Program-made: the position numbers and the translations under genes
Notes under the pieces: generated by a model
What the model saw: the letters and a program-made list of their open reading frames with translations, nothing else
What the model was told of the DNA's origin: nothing
Databases searched by the model: none
In this document: positions 35,757 through 45,516 of the stretch, in pieces
How positions within the stretch are numbered: the stretch's first letter is position 1
Layout: every line of letters starts with the position of its first letter
Assembly (NCBI RefSeq): GCF_003697785.1
Contig: NZ_QOKZ01000004.1
Coordinates: 124,001-188,000, forward strand
Direction: 5' to 3'
DNA: 64,000 nucleotides
DNA from: Paracoccus alkanivorans
GTDB lineage: Bacteria; Pseudomonadota; Alphaproteobacteria; Rhodobacterales; Rhodobacteraceae

Positions 35757-36239
35757 ATGGCGATCTGGGATTTCGTTAAGGATGCAGGGAAGTCGATACT
35801 CGGCGAGGCCAAAGCCAGCCCGGCCAAAGCCGATACCGAATCATCGAAGCCTGCGCAGGAAAACACGGCGCAAGCCAAGGCCGAGGCATTGAAAAAGGAA
35901 CTTCGCGCGCTTGGACTGGATGCCGGTGACGTCCACCTGACGCTGAAAGGCGATGTGGTAAAGGTGGAATCGCGCGGCGCGGATCGCGAGACGATGGAGA
36001 AACTGATCCTCGCTGTCGGCAATATCGAGGGAATATCCAAGGTCGAAGCCGATCTTCCCGAAGATGCCAAACCACAGTTCCACACCGTCGAGAAGGGCGA
36101 GACATTGTCGGCGATCGCCAAGAAATACCTGGGCGATGCAAACAAGTATCAGGCGATTTTCGAGGCCAACAAACCGATGCTTTCCGATCCGGACAAGATC
36201 TATCCCGGTCAGAAACTGCGCATTCCTCAATCCGCGTAA
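35757..36239 (+). CDS. BON and LysM domain protein (YgaU-like)
   Basis: 160 residues. It opens with MAIWDFVKDAGKSILGEAKA, then a BON domain (about 55-105, KVESRGADRETMEKLILAVG) and a C-terminal LysM (about 110-158, HTVEKGETLSAIAKKYLG). The same layout is found in the potassium-binding protein Kbp/YgaU. I prefer ATG 35757 over 35751 because GAGAGG then has a 9-base spacer. A potassium-sensing role is inferred from the layout. Confidence 0.88.
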   Translation: MAIWDFVKDAGKSILGEAKASPAKADTESSKPAQENTAQAKAEALKKELRALGLDAGDVHLTLKGDVVKVESRGADRETMEKLILAVGNIEGISKVEADLPEDAKPQFHTVEKGETLSAIAKKYLGDANKYQAIFEANKPMLSDPDKIYPGQKLRIPQSA

Positions 36240-36250
36240 ACCGCCATGTG

Positions 36251-36283
36251 ACGCTGCGTCCGAACGACAATCTGACGCGGCGT
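36251..36283 (+). terminator. terminator after the BON-LysM gene
   Basis: ACGCTGCGTC and GACGCGGCGT make a 10-bp stem (one U-G pair) with a 13-base loop, followed by TCCTTTG. Placed 11 bp after the stop codon. Confidence 0.6.
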
Positions 36284-36391
36284 TCCTTTGACCGCCTGTG
36301 GCGTAAGCCCTTGCTCCCGATGGGGCATTCATCCCATTCTCGCCAGTAGTGAGCAGAGTCCGCCCAAACGGGGCTCTGAAGGAGGGGAAAC

Positions 36392-38278
36392 ATGGGCCAG
36401 TTCGCCAGTTATAGTGATCGTAATCGTATCGAAGCCGAAATGCCCTATGAGGCGCGGGAACTGCCCGCGACCTTATTCGGCTTTCTCGAACAGACAGCCC
36501 ATCGTTTCCCTGATCGGCCCGCTATCAGCTTCCAGCTCATGTCGGGCGCACAGGATCATGCGACGACGCTGAACTGGCAGGAGCTTCTGGCGCGGGTCAC
36601 CCGGACAGCCAATCTGTTCCGCAGTCTCGGCATCGGTCCGGGCGATACTGTCGCCTATCTGCTGCCCAACAGTATCGAAACTCCGGTGGTTCTGCTCGCC
36701 GGGGCCGTGGCGGGGATCGTCAACCCGATCAATCCGCTACTGGACCCCGGGCAGATCGCCGGGATCCTGCGCGAAACCAATGCCAAGGTGCTGGTCACGC
36801 TGAAGGCCTTTCCCAAGACCGACATCGCCCAGAAAGCTGCCGAAGCCGTCGCGTCGGCCCCCAATGTCTCGCATATCGTCGAGATCGACCTGAACCGGCA
36901 TCTGCATGGGTTGAAACGCTTCATCGTGCCGCTGATCAGGCCCAAGGTCACGACACGCCACGGTGCCAAAGTCCTGGATTTCGAGGCCGCGACCAACGCA
37001 CAAGAGCCCGGCCGCCTGCAATTCGACGATCCGCAGCAGGACCGTATCGCCGCCTATTTCCATACCGGCGGCACGACCGGCATGCCCAAGCTTGCTCAGC
37101 ACAAATATTCTGGCATGATCTATAACGGCTGGCTGGGTGGCACGCTCCTGTTCGACGAGACTGACGTGCTGATGTGTCCCCTGCCGATGTTCCATGTCTT
37201 CGCCGCCTATCCGGTGCTGATGTCCTGCATCGCATCAGGTGCGCATATCGTCATGCCGACACCTGCCGGTTATCGGGGCGAAGGCGTCTTCGACAATTTC
37301 TGGAAACTGATCGAGCGCTGGAAATGCACCTTCCTGATCACCGTGCCCACCGCCATATCGGCGCTGATGCAGCGGCCGGTGGATGCCGATGTGTCGTCGC
37401 TCAGAACCGCGATATCCGGTTCCGCCCCCCTGCCGTTGGAGTTGTATAACCGCTTCAAGCAGGCCACCGGGGTCGAGATCGCCGAAGGCTACGGGTTGAC
37501 CGAAGCAACCTGCCTGGTCAGTTGCAACCCCATCGACGGGCTGAAAAAGGTCGGTTCGGTCGGCATCCCCCTGCCCTATACCCATGTCCGTATCCTCAAT
37601 CACGACGATGCGGGCAATGTGCATGAATGCGGCGTGGACGAAGTGGGTGAGATCTGCGTGGCCAATCCCGGCGTCATTCCCGGCTCGACCTATACCGAGG
37701 CCGAGAAGAATCACCGCCTGTTCACCGAGGATGTGTATCTGCGCACCGGCGACCTGGGCCGGATCGATGCGGATGGCTATCTGTGGATCACCGGCCGCGC
37801 CAAGGATCTGATCATCCGCGGCGGCCATAATATCGACCCCGCCGAGATCGAGAACGGGTTACTGAGCCATCCGCAAGTCGCGTTCGCAGGCGCAATCGGC
37901 CAACCCGACAGCTTCGCGGGCGAATTGCCCTGCGTCTATGTCGAACTGACCGCGGACGGCACGGTGACGGTCGAGGAATTGATGGAACATGCGCGGAACA
38001 ATATCCATGAACGCGCCGCGATTCCCAAGCATGTCGAGATCCTGCCCGAATTACCCAAGACGGCGGTCGGAAAGATCTTCAAGCCAGACCTGCGCAAGCT
38101 GGCCATCGCGCGCGTTTACAACGAGGTACTGGAGGGAACAGGCGCCAGCGTGACCGAAGTTGTCGATGACAAGAAACGCGGTCTGGTGGCCCGTCTGGCG
38201 TGCAACGGCGAGGTGGATGAGGCCGAGGTCAAGCGCAGGCTTGGCGAACATACCCGGCCATGGGAATGGATCGCCTGA
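36392..38278 (+). CDS. AMP-dependent acyl-CoA synthetase
   Basis: 628-residue adenylate-forming ligase that activates a carboxylic acid to its CoA ester. The P-loop-like motif reads FHTGGTTGMPK, a His/Thr variant of the usual SSGTTG. Later motifs are EGYGLTEATC (A5) and YLRTGDLGRIDADGYLWITG (A7), with RAKDLIIRGGHNIDPAEIE (A8) and the catalytic Lys in KTAVGKIFKP (A10). It is a fatty or aryl acid ligase rather than an NRPS module since no carrier domain follows. AAGGAGGGG precedes the ATG. Confidence 0.9.
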   Translation: MGQFASYSDRNRIEAEMPYEARELPATLFGFLEQTAHRFPDRPAISFQLMSGAQDHATTLNWQELLARVTRTANLFRSLGIGPGDTVAYLLPNSIETPVVLLAGAVAGIVNPINPLLDPGQIAGILRETNAKVLVTLKAFPKTDIAQKAAEAVASAPNVSHIVEIDLNRHLHGLKRFIVPLIRPKVTTRHGAKVLDFEAATNAQEPGRLQFDDPQQDRIAAYFHTGGTTGMPKLAQHKYSGMIYNGWLGGTLLFDETDVLMCPLPMFHVFAAYPVLMSCIASGAHIVMPTPAGYRGEGVFDNFWKLIERWKCTFLITVPTAISALMQRPVDADVSSLRTAISGSAPLPLELYNRFKQATGVEIAEGYGLTEATCLVSCNPIDGLKKVGSVGIPLPYTHVRILNHDDAGNVHECGVDEVGEICVANPGVIPGSTYTEAEKNHRLFTEDVYLRTGDLGRIDADGYLWITGRAKDLIIRGGHNIDPAEIENGLLSHPQVAFAGAIGQPDSFAGELPCVYVELTADGTVTVEELMEHARNNIHERAAIPKHVEILPELPKTAVGKIFKPDLRKLAIARVYNEVLEGTGASVTEVVDDKKRGLVARLACNGEVDEAEVKRRLGEHTRPWEWIA

Positions 38279-38300
38279 GATCAGTATCACGGGATTTCAG

Positions 38301-38588
38301 ATGGACGATCCCGACATCGACCCGACCTGCCCGCTTTGCGGCCGCCCGATCCCGCCAGAGGCGCCGCAAAGCCGTCATCACCTGATCCCGCGTCTGCGCG
38401 GCGGCAAGGGCGGCCCGACGGTGCTGCTGCATCAGGTCTGTCACTCGACCATTCACAAGACATTGACGGAAACCGAACTGGCCCGGCGTTGCAACACGGT
38501 CGAAGCCCTGCGCAGTCATCCGGAACTCGCCCGATTCTTTGTTTGGGTGGCCAAGCGCCCGCCCGGCTGGAAGGGCAAGATACGTTAA
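38301..38588 (+). CDS. small HNH-type endonuclease-like protein
   Basis: 95 residues from ATG 38301, 22 bp after the synthetase stop. Two zinc-type Cys (CPLCGRPI) are followed by RHHLIPRLRGGKGG and VLLHQVCHSTIHKTL, the His-His...His pattern of HNH folds, although the central Asn is not obvious. It could be a nicking nuclease remnant or a non-catalytic zinc protein. Its stop overlaps the opposing dsbA-like stop in a GTTAAC palindrome. Confidence 0.75.
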   Translation: MDDPDIDPTCPLCGRPIPPEAPQSRHHLIPRLRGGKGGPTVLLHQVCHSTIHKTLTETELARRCNTVEALRSHPELARFFVWVAKRPPGWKGKIR

Positions 38589-39214
38589 CCGAGGGTCTTG
38601 CGGGCGCGTGCGACCAGCCCCTGGATTTCCTTGAGGCTCATTTCGCCGAAAACGCCCTCGTCCCCGGCGATGAAGGTCGGTGTGCCCATCAGGCCCATAT
38701 GCCCGGCAAGATCGCCGCTCATCTGGATGTGCTGTTCGACGCGGGGCGCTTCCATGTCGGCGCGCAGCTTTTCCTCGTCCAGCCCGACCTTCCGCGCCAC
38801 GCGCATAACGGTCGCCTCGACCGCACGATCCTTCATCCCCAGCAAGGCGGCGTGAAACTGCCAGTATTTGCCCTGATCCAGCGAGGCAAGCGAGGCCCGT
38901 GCCGCAAAGACCGAACCTTCACCGAAAACCGGCCATTCGCGATAAACCACGCGAAGTTGCGGATCGGAGGAGATCAGCTTCTGCATCGTCCCGACCATCT
39001 TGCGGCAGAAGGGACAGTTGTAATCGAAAAATTCGGTCAGGGTGATGTCGCCATCCGGATTGCCCAGAACCGGCGAGGTTGGATCGCGCTCCAGCGACTT
39101 GCGCAATTCCTCCGGCATCGGGTTGGGGCGGTCGGCATCCTGCGCAAAGACGGGCATGGCAGCCCCGACCCCAAGCGCGGCTCCGCTGATAAGGATATGG
39201 CGGCGAGTCAGCAT
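38585..39214 (-). CDS. DsbA family thiol-disulfide oxidoreductase
   Basis: 209 residues from ATG 39214. A Tat-like or Sec signal (MLTRRHILISGAALGVGAA) targets it to the periplasm. The thioredoxin fold has the CPFC active site (Cys67, Cys70) and the cis-Pro loop GTPTFIAG. Of the Com1/BdbD-like group. AAAGGA lies upstream of the start. It shares the strand with ettA but is separated from it by a terminator. Confidence 0.9.
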   Translation of the reverse strand: MLTRRHILISGAALGVGAAMPVFAQDADRPNPMPEELRKSLERDPTSPVLGNPDGDITLTEFFDYNCPFCRKMVGTMQKLISSDPQLRVVYREWPVFGEGSVFAARASLASLDQGKYWQFHAALLGMKDRAVEATVMRVARKVGLDEEKLRADMEAPRVEQHIQMSGDLAGHMGLMGTPTFIAGDEGVFGEMSLKEIQGLVARARKTLG

Positions 39215-39257
39215 GGCGGTCCTTTCGAGGCTCGGGCAGGGTAGCGACTTACCCACC

Positions 39258-39290
39258 TTTAAAATGCGTGACCAGCAGGAGCCAGTCACG
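39258..39290 (-). terminator. intrinsic terminator after ettA
   Basis: On the minus strand CGTGAC pairs with GTCACG around a loop that can extend the stem, then CATTTTAAA follows. Outer arms ACCCACC and GGTGGGT (39295-39301 and 39251-39257) enclose it. It separates ettA from the downstream dsbA-like gene. Confidence 0.65.
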
Positions 39291-39312
39291 TTCCGGTGGG
39301 TGCGACCCGTGA

Positions 39313-40968
39313 TTACCGCGTGAATTTCTTGTATTTCACCCGCTTTGGCTCGATCGAGTCCGGGCCGAGACGACGGATCTTGTCTTCCTCGTAAGCCTCG
39401 AAATTACCCTCGAACCATTCGACATGGGCATCGCCCTCGAAGGCCAGGATATGCGTGCAAAGACGGTCGAGGAAGAAACGGTCGTGCGAAATGATCACCG
39501 CGCAGCCCGCGAAATCCTCCAGCGCGGCTTCCAGAGCCTGTAGCGTCTCGACGTCCAGATCGTTGGTCGGTTCGTCCAGCAGCAGCACATTTCCGCCTGA
39601 TTTCAGCAGCTTGGCCATATGAACGCGGTTACGCTCACCGCCCGAAAGCTGACCGACCTTCTTTTGCTGGTCGCCGCCCTTGAAGTTGAAGGCCGAAGCA
39701 TAGGCGCGGCTGTTCATCTGCGCATCGCCAAGCTCGATCTGCTCGGCCCCACCGCTGATTTCCTCCCACACCGTCTTGTTCGCATCCAGGGCATCGCGGG
39801 ACTGGTCGACATATGAAAGCTGCACCGTATCGCCGAGCACGATCTCTCCGGCATCGGGTTTTTCCTGACCGGTCAGCATGCGGAACAGGGTCGATTTACC
39901 GGCACCGTTCGGACCGATCACGCCGACGATCCCACCGGGCGGGAGGCTGAAATCGAGATCCTCTATCAATAGCTTGTCGCCCATGGCCTTTTTCAGTCCG
40001 CTGACCTCGATCACCTTGTTTCCAAGACGCTCGCCATTCGGGACGATGATCTGCGCACGGGAAAGCTTCTCGCGCTCGGACTGGTTGGCCATCTCGTTAT
40101 AGGCGTTGATCCGGGCCTTCTGCTTGGCCTGACGGGCCTTGGCGCCTGCACGGATCCATTCCAGTTCGCGCTCCAGCGTTTTCTGCTTGGCCTTGTCCTC
40201 GCGGGCTTCCTGCTCCAGCCGCTTGGCCTTCTGCTCCAGCCAAGCCGAGTAGTTACCCTCGTAGGGGATGCCCCGGCCACGATCCAGTTCAAGGATCCAG
40301 CCGGTGATATCGTCGAGGAAATAGCGGTCATGGGTGACGATCAGGATCGTGCCGGGATATTCGATCAGGTGCTTTTGCAGCCATGCGATCGTCTCGGCGT
40401 CCAGATGGTTGGTCGGTTCGTCCAGAAGCAGCATGTCGGGCGCCTCAAGCAGCAGCTTGCACAGCGCCACACGGCGGCGTTCACCACCCGAAAGCGTTTC
40501 GACATCGGCATCGTCGGGCGGGCAGCGCAGGGCCTCCATCGCCACGTCGATCTGGCTGTCCAGATCCCACAGGTTCTGGGCGTCGATCTCGTCCTGAAGC
40601 GCCGCCATCTCGTCGGCGGTCTCGTCCGAGTAATTCATCGCCAGTTCGTTGTAACGGTCCAGCTTGGCTTTCTTGGCCGCCACACCCAGCATGACATTGT
40701 CGCGCACGTTCAGCGTCGGATCGAGCTGCGGCTCCTGCGGCAGGTAACCCACGGTCGCGCCCTTGGCTGCCCATGCCTCGCCGGTGAAATCCTTGTCGAG
40801 ACCGGCCATGACGCGCAGCAGCGTCGACTTACCGGCACCGTTCACACCGACGACGCCGATCTTGACGCCGGGAAGAAAGTTCAGGCGGATGTTCTCAAAG
40901 ACCTTCTTGCCACCGGGATAGGTCTTGGACACACCGTCCATGTGATACACGAACTGATAGGACGCCAT
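39313..40968 (-). CDS. ettA: energy-dependent translational throttle protein EttA (ABC-F)
   Basis: 551-residue soluble ABC-F protein that binds the ribosomal E site and gates the first elongation step according to ATP level. Two ABC domains are seen: [16 protein letters not shown] with LSGGERRRV, and [16 protein letters not shown] with LSGGERNRV. The opening [20 protein letters not shown] is distinctive of EttA. Start at ATG 40968; five codons of extra open frame upstream are not needed. Confidence 0.96.
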   Translation of the reverse strand: MASYQFVYHMDGVSKTYPGGKKVFENIRLNFLPGVKIGVVGVNGAGKSTLLRVMAGLDKDFTGEAWAAKGATVGYLPQEPQLDPTLNVRDNVMLGVAAKKAKLDRYNELAMNYSDETADEMAALQDEIDAQNLWDLDSQIDVAMEALRCPPDDADVETLSGGERRRVALCKLLLEAPDMLLLDEPTNHLDAETIAWLQKHLIEYPGTILIVTHDRYFLDDITGWILELDRGRGIPYEGNYSAWLEQKAKRLEQEAREDKAKQKTLERELEWIRAGAKARQAKQKARINAYNEMANQSEREKLSRAQIIVPNGERLGNKVIEVSGLKKAMGDKLLIEDLDFSLPPGGIVGVIGPNGAGKSTLFRMLTGQEKPDAGEIVLGDTVQLSYVDQSRDALDANKTVWEEISGGAEQIELGDAQMNSRAYASAFNFKGGDQQKKVGQLSGGERNRVHMAKLLKSGGNVLLLDEPTNDLDVETLQALEAALEDFAGCAVIISHDRFFLDRLCTHILAFEGDAHVEWFEGNFEAYEEDKIRRLGPDSIEPKRVKYKKFTR

Positions 40969-41039
40969 CGAAATCTCCTGCAATCTTTGGGGCTATGTAG
41001 GCCAAAGCAGCAGGTCTTGAAAGGGCAGTTACGGGAAGC

Positions 41040-41918
41040 CTAGCGGATTTCGTCGATGAAGTCGGTTCCGAACTCGGCCTTCAGGAAATCTATCTGCGGA
41101 GCCATTCGTTCGGCCAGGGCCTCGACCGCCTCGGCCGGGGGCTCCAGACCCGATGGGCTGGCAAAAACCTTCTGCCGAAGGTTGCCGTAGGGATAGGGGC
41201 CGATGTCCAGATACTCCTCGACCGCATCCATCAACTCGCCGGGACAGCGGGCGATCCATCCGAAGGGCACCACCATCATGTCGGGAAAATGCTTCCGCCA
41301 GCGCGGAAGATAGGCGGCATAATCGCCGCGGCTGTAAAGCACCGGGCTCTCGATTTCCTTCAACCAGTCCTGCACGGTCTTCGGGTTGCGTTTCTCGCGG
41401 CGCAGATTCATCCGCAATTGCGAAATCGCCCGGTCCACCGGGTGACGGATCAGATAGAGAACCTTAACATTGCCCAGGAACCGGGCCACGAACTCGACCC
41501 CTTCTTCGGGCAGGGTGGAATATTCGGGTGTGAGATCCATCGGGACCGCACCTCGCGGGGTTGGCGCGAAAACACGTTTGTACCACTGCCTGTTGAACAT
41601 CTGCCCCGTTGTGAGACCGTCGAGATAGGCATCGAGCTCGGGCGGCATCGGCACCTCGCGCTTGATGTGACGGTCGCGGATTTCCTTGGGCTTGTTGCGG
41701 TAATGCCAGCGGATCCAGCGCCGATGCTCGGGAATATGGCGATGGTTGAAAAACTGGACTTCCTTGAAGGGCGGGATCCAGATTTGCGGATGCTGGCCCA
41801 GCATCTGGGCAAGCCACGAGGTCCCCGCCTTTTGCGCGCCGATGCACAAGGCACCCGGCTTGCGCGGTTTGCCGTCGGGATTGAAGGCGGGACTGATAGT
41901 AATCATAGGTGGCAGCAT
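41040..41918 (-). CDS. PAPS-dependent sulfotransferase family protein
   Basis: 292 residues. The 5-prime-phosphosulfate loop GAQKAGTSWL is at 27-36, and the 3-prime-phosphate site is in VLYLIRHPVDRAISQLRM. The fold is the one used for carbohydrate or lipid sulfation. The acceptor is unknown; no polysaccharide genes adjoin it. It follows ettA and precedes the MT-A70 gene on the same strand. Confidence 0.87.
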   Translation of the reverse strand: MLPPMITISPAFNPDGKPRKPGALCIGAQKAGTSWLAQMLGQHPQIWIPPFKEVQFFNHRHIPEHRRWIRWHYRNKPKEIRDRHIKREVPMPPELDAYLDGLTTGQMFNRQWYKRVFAPTPRGAVPMDLTPEYSTLPEEGVEFVARFLGNVKVLYLIRHPVDRAISQLRMNLRREKRNPKTVQDWLKEIESPVLYSRGDYAAYLPRWRKHFPDMMVVPFGWIARCPGELMDAVEEYLDIGPYPYGNLRQKVFASPSGLEPPAEAVEALAERMAPQIDFLKAEFGTDFIDEIR

Positions 41919-41945
41919 TAAAAACCGTCTGTCGGAAAGAAGAGA

Positions 41946-42587
41946 TTATTTCGAGCGCAGTTTAACGACATTGCTCTGCGAATGATTGGCATAGGTGGGC
42001 CAGTCAGGTTCATATTCACTTGCCTGATTACCCCAGACTGTCCATCCTTTGCGTGCACCGCGCGCGAACATTTCCAGACGAGGCCCCCAACTGCAAGCCT
42101 CGATCACGCCATATTGTTCGTCGGGTTTTCGGCTGTGTTCGCGCTTGCGTGTAACGAAGATATTTTCCTGCGAGCGGCCGGGATCGAGCGTGCGAACATC
42201 CGTGCCGCGAACACCGAACAAAAGCACTTCGGTCACGTTGCGGAAATAAAAGCCCACACCACGCCGGTCGGGACCTCCATCCTTGCGGACCTTGTACCAG
42301 ATAAGGTTGCTCTTGTACTTGAAGCCCCATTGATCCATGACCCGCAGCCCCTCGGGCAACAACGCATTGGGGACCCACAGATACAGATGCGCGCGCGAAG
42401 CGGTAATCGCCTCGACCGGCAGATCGCAGATCTCGTCCAAGGTCATGGTCGGATAGCGCGACAGGCGCTTGTGCTCGGGGGCCATCTTGCCGGTGCGGTT
42501 CTGGAACTGCCAGGGCGGATCGGCGAGGACCGTGCCGAAACGGGTGTCTCCGGCGACAGCCAGCAGGTCGTCAGATGCACTATTCAT
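41946..42587 (-). CDS. MT-A70 family adenine N6-methyltransferase
   Basis: 213 residues with the MT-A70 catalytic motif DPPW at 23-26, AHLYLWVPNALLPEGL and the C-terminal EACSWGPRLEMFARG region. Family members methylate adenine N6 in DNA or RNA; bacterial ones are often carried by phages. No phage genes, restriction enzyme or integrase lie nearby, so it is an orphan. It is 28 bp upstream (in transcription order) of the sulfotransferase gene and may share a transcript with it. Target sequence unknown. Confidence 0.88.
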   Translation of the reverse strand: MNSASDDLLAVAGDTRFGTVLADPPWQFQNRTGKMAPEHKRLSRYPTMTLDEICDLPVEAITASRAHLYLWVPNALLPEGLRVMDQWGFKYKSNLIWYKVRKDGGPDRRGVGFYFRNVTEVLLFGVRGTDVRTLDPGRSQENIFVTRKREHSRKPDEQYGVIEACSWGPRLEMFARGARKGWTVWGNQASEYEPDWPTYANHSQSNVVKLRSK

Positions 42588-42712
42588 GGCGGCCCCTCAT
42601 CAACATACAGGTTCCTGGTTATACCAAGCACCGATAGAGGACATCCCGCCCCGCCGCCATCCATGCATCTCGCAATGGGTCCGGATGAATTGCTGCAGCC
42701 GCACTGCCAGCC

Positions 42713-44077
42713 TCACAACCGGCCCCAAAGGTCGTATTCGCCCGCCTCGTCCACGGTGACGGTCACGATATCGCCCGGTTTCAGCACCTCGAAACCCTCG
42801 TCGATGAACAGGTTGCCATCGATCTCGGGCGCGTCAGCCTTGGTTCGGCAGGTCGCGCCGTCCTCGTCCACCGCATCAACGATCACCTCCAGCTTGCACC
42901 CGACCTTGGCCGCCAGCTTCGCCTCCGAGATCGCCTGCGCTTTTTGCATGAAACGGTCGAACCGGTCCTGTTTGACCTCATCCACCACATGATCAGGCAG
43001 GTCATTTGCCCGCGCACCCTTGACGTTTTCGTATTGAAAACAGCCCACGCGGTCCAGTTGGGCCTCGCCCAGCCAATCCAGCAGGGTCTGGAACTCCGCC
43101 TCGGTCTCGCCGGGATAGCCGACGATGAAGGTCGAGCGCAGGGTGATATCCGGGCAGACCGAACGCCATGCCGCGATCTCGTCCAGTGTTTTCGCCGCCG
43201 CCGCAGGCCGCGCCATGCGTTTCAGGGTATCGGGGTGGGCATGCTGGAACGGAATGTCCAGATAGGGCAGCACCAGCCCTTCAGCCATCAGCGGGATGAG
43301 CTCGCGCACATGCGGATAGGGATAGACGTAATGCAGCCGCACCCATGCGCCCAACCCGCCAAGGTCGCGGGCCAGATCGGTAATATGGGCGCGATGGCCG
43401 CGTTCCTCGGCGAATTTGCGATCAACGCCATAGGCGCTGGTATCCTGAGAGATGACCAGCAATTCCTTTACCCCGGCTTCGACCAGCTTCTCGGCTTCGC
43501 GGATCACGGCATGAGCAGGGCGGCTGACCAGTTTGCCGCGCATGTCGGGAATGATGCAGAACTTGCACTTGTGGTTACAGCCCTCGGAAATCTTGAGATA
43601 GCTGTAATGGCGTGGAGTCAGGCTCACGCCACTGACGGGCAGCAGGTCGATGAAGGGATCCGGCGAGGGCGGCACCACCCCATGCACCGCATCCAGCACT
43701 GATTCATATTGATGCGGCCCAGTGACGGCCAGCACCTTGGGATGCGCGCCGGTAATATATTCCGGCTCGGCCCCCAGGCAGCCGGTGACAATCACCCGGC
43801 CGTTTTCCTGCAACGCCTCGCCGATCGCCTCCAGCGATTCCGCCTTGGCGCTGTCAAGGAAGCCGCAGGTATTCACGATCACCGCATCCGCGCCGCCGTA
43901 ATCGGGGCTGATCGCATAGCCCTCGGCCCGGAGCCTTGTCAGGATGCGCTCGCTGTCGACCAGCGCCTTGGGGCAGCCGAGGCTGACCATGCCGATGGTC
44001 GGCTGACCCGCCCGCCGCTCGTCGGGAATGGTGGCACGGGCTAGATCGGGGCGAAGATCGGGCGGGTTCTGCTGCAT
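42713..44077 (-). CDS. rimO: ribosomal protein S12 methylthiotransferase
   Basis: 454-residue radical SAM methylthiotransferase that modifies an Asp of ribosomal protein S12. The N-terminal UPF0004 domain contains the cluster Cys in [23 protein letters not shown] and VTGCLGAEP. The radical SAM motif is [13 protein letters not shown], and a TRAM domain ends the protein (about 385-454). These three Cys sites are the RimO pattern; MiaB would have a different S12-unrelated C-terminus. Confidence 0.95.
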   Translation of the reverse strand: MQQNPPDLRPDLARATIPDERRAGQPTIGMVSLGCPKALVDSERILTRLRAEGYAISPDYGGADAVIVNTCGFLDSAKAESLEAIGEALQENGRVIVTGCLGAEPEYITGAHPKVLAVTGPHQYESVLDAVHGVVPPSPDPFIDLLPVSGVSLTPRHYSYLKISEGCNHKCKFCIIPDMRGKLVSRPAHAVIREAEKLVEAGVKELLVISQDTSAYGVDRKFAEERGHRAHITDLARDLGGLGAWVRLHYVYPYPHVRELIPLMAEGLVLPYLDIPFQHAHPDTLKRMARPAAAAKTLDEIAAWRSVCPDITLRSTFIVGYPGETEAEFQTLLDWLGEAQLDRVGCFQYENVKGARANDLPDHVVDEVKQDRFDRFMQKAQAISEAKLAAKVGCKLEVIVDAVDEDGATCRTKADAPEIDGNLFIDEGFEVLKPGDIVTVTVDEAGEYDLWGRL

Positions 44078-44175
44078 TCACCGCACATAAGCGATTCGCA
44101 GGCACCTGAAAAGAGAGCATCGCGCAAGGTCCTTCGCCGGAACGTGACTTCCCCTTTCACGGATTTTCACGGCAT

Positions 44176-44661
44176 ATGCGAACCATGTTTACGAGAATGC
44201 GCAAATATGCCCCGATGATCGGCACCGTGCTGATGCTGTCACTGACTCCCGTTGCCGGGATGTCCGAAATACGCGAGCATCCGAAATTCATCGATGTCTG
44301 GAATGACAAGGGCGGTAACGTGCTCGAAACGGTCCAGCTACGCGAGCGCCTTGGCCGGTCTGGCAAGACCGTCCGCATCCGGGGCTATTGCCGCTCGGCC
44401 TGCACAATGCTGATCACCCTGCCGAATGCCTGTATCGGCCCTAATGCAAGCGTGGGGTTTCATGCCCCGCGCATTCCCAACACATCGATCATTCCGCCTT
44501 ATGTCGATCAGATCATGGGCAGCTATTACAGGGGTGGTATCCGCCAACGTTGGTTCGCAGGCTGGAATCGTTCGTTGAACATGCATGTAATCTCAGCCAG
44601 CGAATATGTTCGACTGGACCCACAGACCCACATTTGCGGCAGCATTAGAAAATCGAGATAG
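44176..44661 (+). CDS. exported protein with COG3904-like (ClpP-fold) core
   Basis: 161 residues with an N-terminal hydrophobic signal (about 12-30). The core GYCRSACTMLITLPNACIG followed by GFHAPRI matches the Ser...His arrangement of COG3904-type predicted periplasmic ClpP-fold proteins (Ser74, His96), although the protein is short and the first Gly-rich part of the fold is reduced. It may be a degenerate peptidase. Divergent from rimO. Function unknown. Confidence 0.65.
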   Translation: MRTMFTRMRKYAPMIGTVLMLSLTPVAGMSEIREHPKFIDVWNDKGGNVLETVQLRERLGRSGKTVRIRGYCRSACTMLITLPNACIGPNASVGFHAPRIPNTSIIPPYVDQIMGSYYRGGIRQRWFAGWNRSLNMHVISASEYVRLDPQTHICGSIRKSR

Positions 44662-44674
44662 CACAGACACGAAT

Positions 44675-44706
44675 GAGGCCGCACCGGGGAACATCCGCGC
44701 GGCCTC
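44675..44706. terminator. hairpin between convergent genes
   Basis: GAGGCCGC and GCGGCCTC form a perfect 8-bp stem with a 16-base loop, between the exported ClpP-fold gene and the stop of the ABC-2 permease gene. It is suited to end both transcripts. No strong T-run. Confidence 0.55.
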
Positions 44707-44742
44707 GCCGGGAATTTACTTCCTGCCCACTTTACCCGCCGA

Positions 44743-45516
44743 TCACTCGCGCAGACGCCAGCCCGTCATGAATATCCAGCGGATGATGGCAAAGCAGATG
44801 CCGATGAAGATCGCCACCGCCACCAGCGATACCCCGACCGGCACATCGGCAAGTCCAAAAAACGACCAGCGGAAGCCCGAGATCAGGTAAAGCACCGGGT
44901 TCAGCTTGGCGACCGCTTCCCAAAAAGGCGGCAGCATGCTGGCCGAATAGAACGCCCCGCCCAGGAACACCAGTGGCGTGATGACCATCATCGGCACAAT
45001 CTGCAACTGCTCGAAGGACTTGGCCCAGAGCCCAAGGATGAAACCCAGCAGGCTGAAGCCCAATGCGGTCAAAAACAGGAAGGCCAGCATCCAGAACGGG
45101 TGCAGGATATGCACACCGACGAAGCCGAAGCTGGTCAGCAGGATGATCAGCGCAATCAGGATCGCCTTAGCCGCAGCAGCGCCGACAAAGCCCATGGTGA
45201 CCTCGACCCAGCCCACCGGCGAAACGAGGTACTCATAGATCGTGCCGCTGAATTTCGGGAAATAGATCCCGAAACTGGCATTGCTGACCGATTGCTGCAG
45301 CACCGTCAGCATCATCAGCCCCGGCACGATAAAGGCGCCGTAAGGCACGCCCTCGACTGACTGGATGCGTCCGCCGATAGCCGCGCCGAAGACGACGAAA
45401 TACAGCACCGTCGACACGACCGGCGAGGCCAGCGATTGCCAGATGGTGCGGAAGAACCGCATCATCTCGTGATGGAATATCGCCCAGACGCCGGGCCAAT
45501 TGATTTCTGCCATCAT
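44743..45516 (-). CDS. ABC-2 type transporter permease (YadH-like)
   Basis: 257 residues with about six membrane segments and the ABC-2 motif region (LSWIAxxxP-like [21 protein letters not shown]). It overlaps the ATPase gene by four bases (ATGA), giving one two-component exporter. It is the last gene of a run that begins next to a SoxR box, so it may be induced by redox-cycling agents; the link is through distance only (33 bp or less between genes). Confidence 0.9.
   Translation of the reverse strand: MMAEINWPGVWAIFHHEMMRFFRTIWQSLASPVVSTVLYFVVFGAAIGGRIQSVEGVPYGAFIVPGLMMLTVLQQSVSNASFGIYFPKFSGTIYEYLVSPVGWVEVTMGFVGAAAAKAILIALIILLTSFGFVGVHILHPFWMLAFLFLTALGFSLLGFILGLWAKSFEQLQIVPMMVITPLVFLGGAFYSASMLPPFWEAVAKLNPVLYLISGFRWSFFGLADVPVGVSLVAVAIFIGICFAIIRWIFMTGWRLRE

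Noticed and set aside
41946..42587. MT-A70 gene as evidence of a prophage
   Set aside because: No integrase, capsid, terminase or phage-like small genes on either side within the window.
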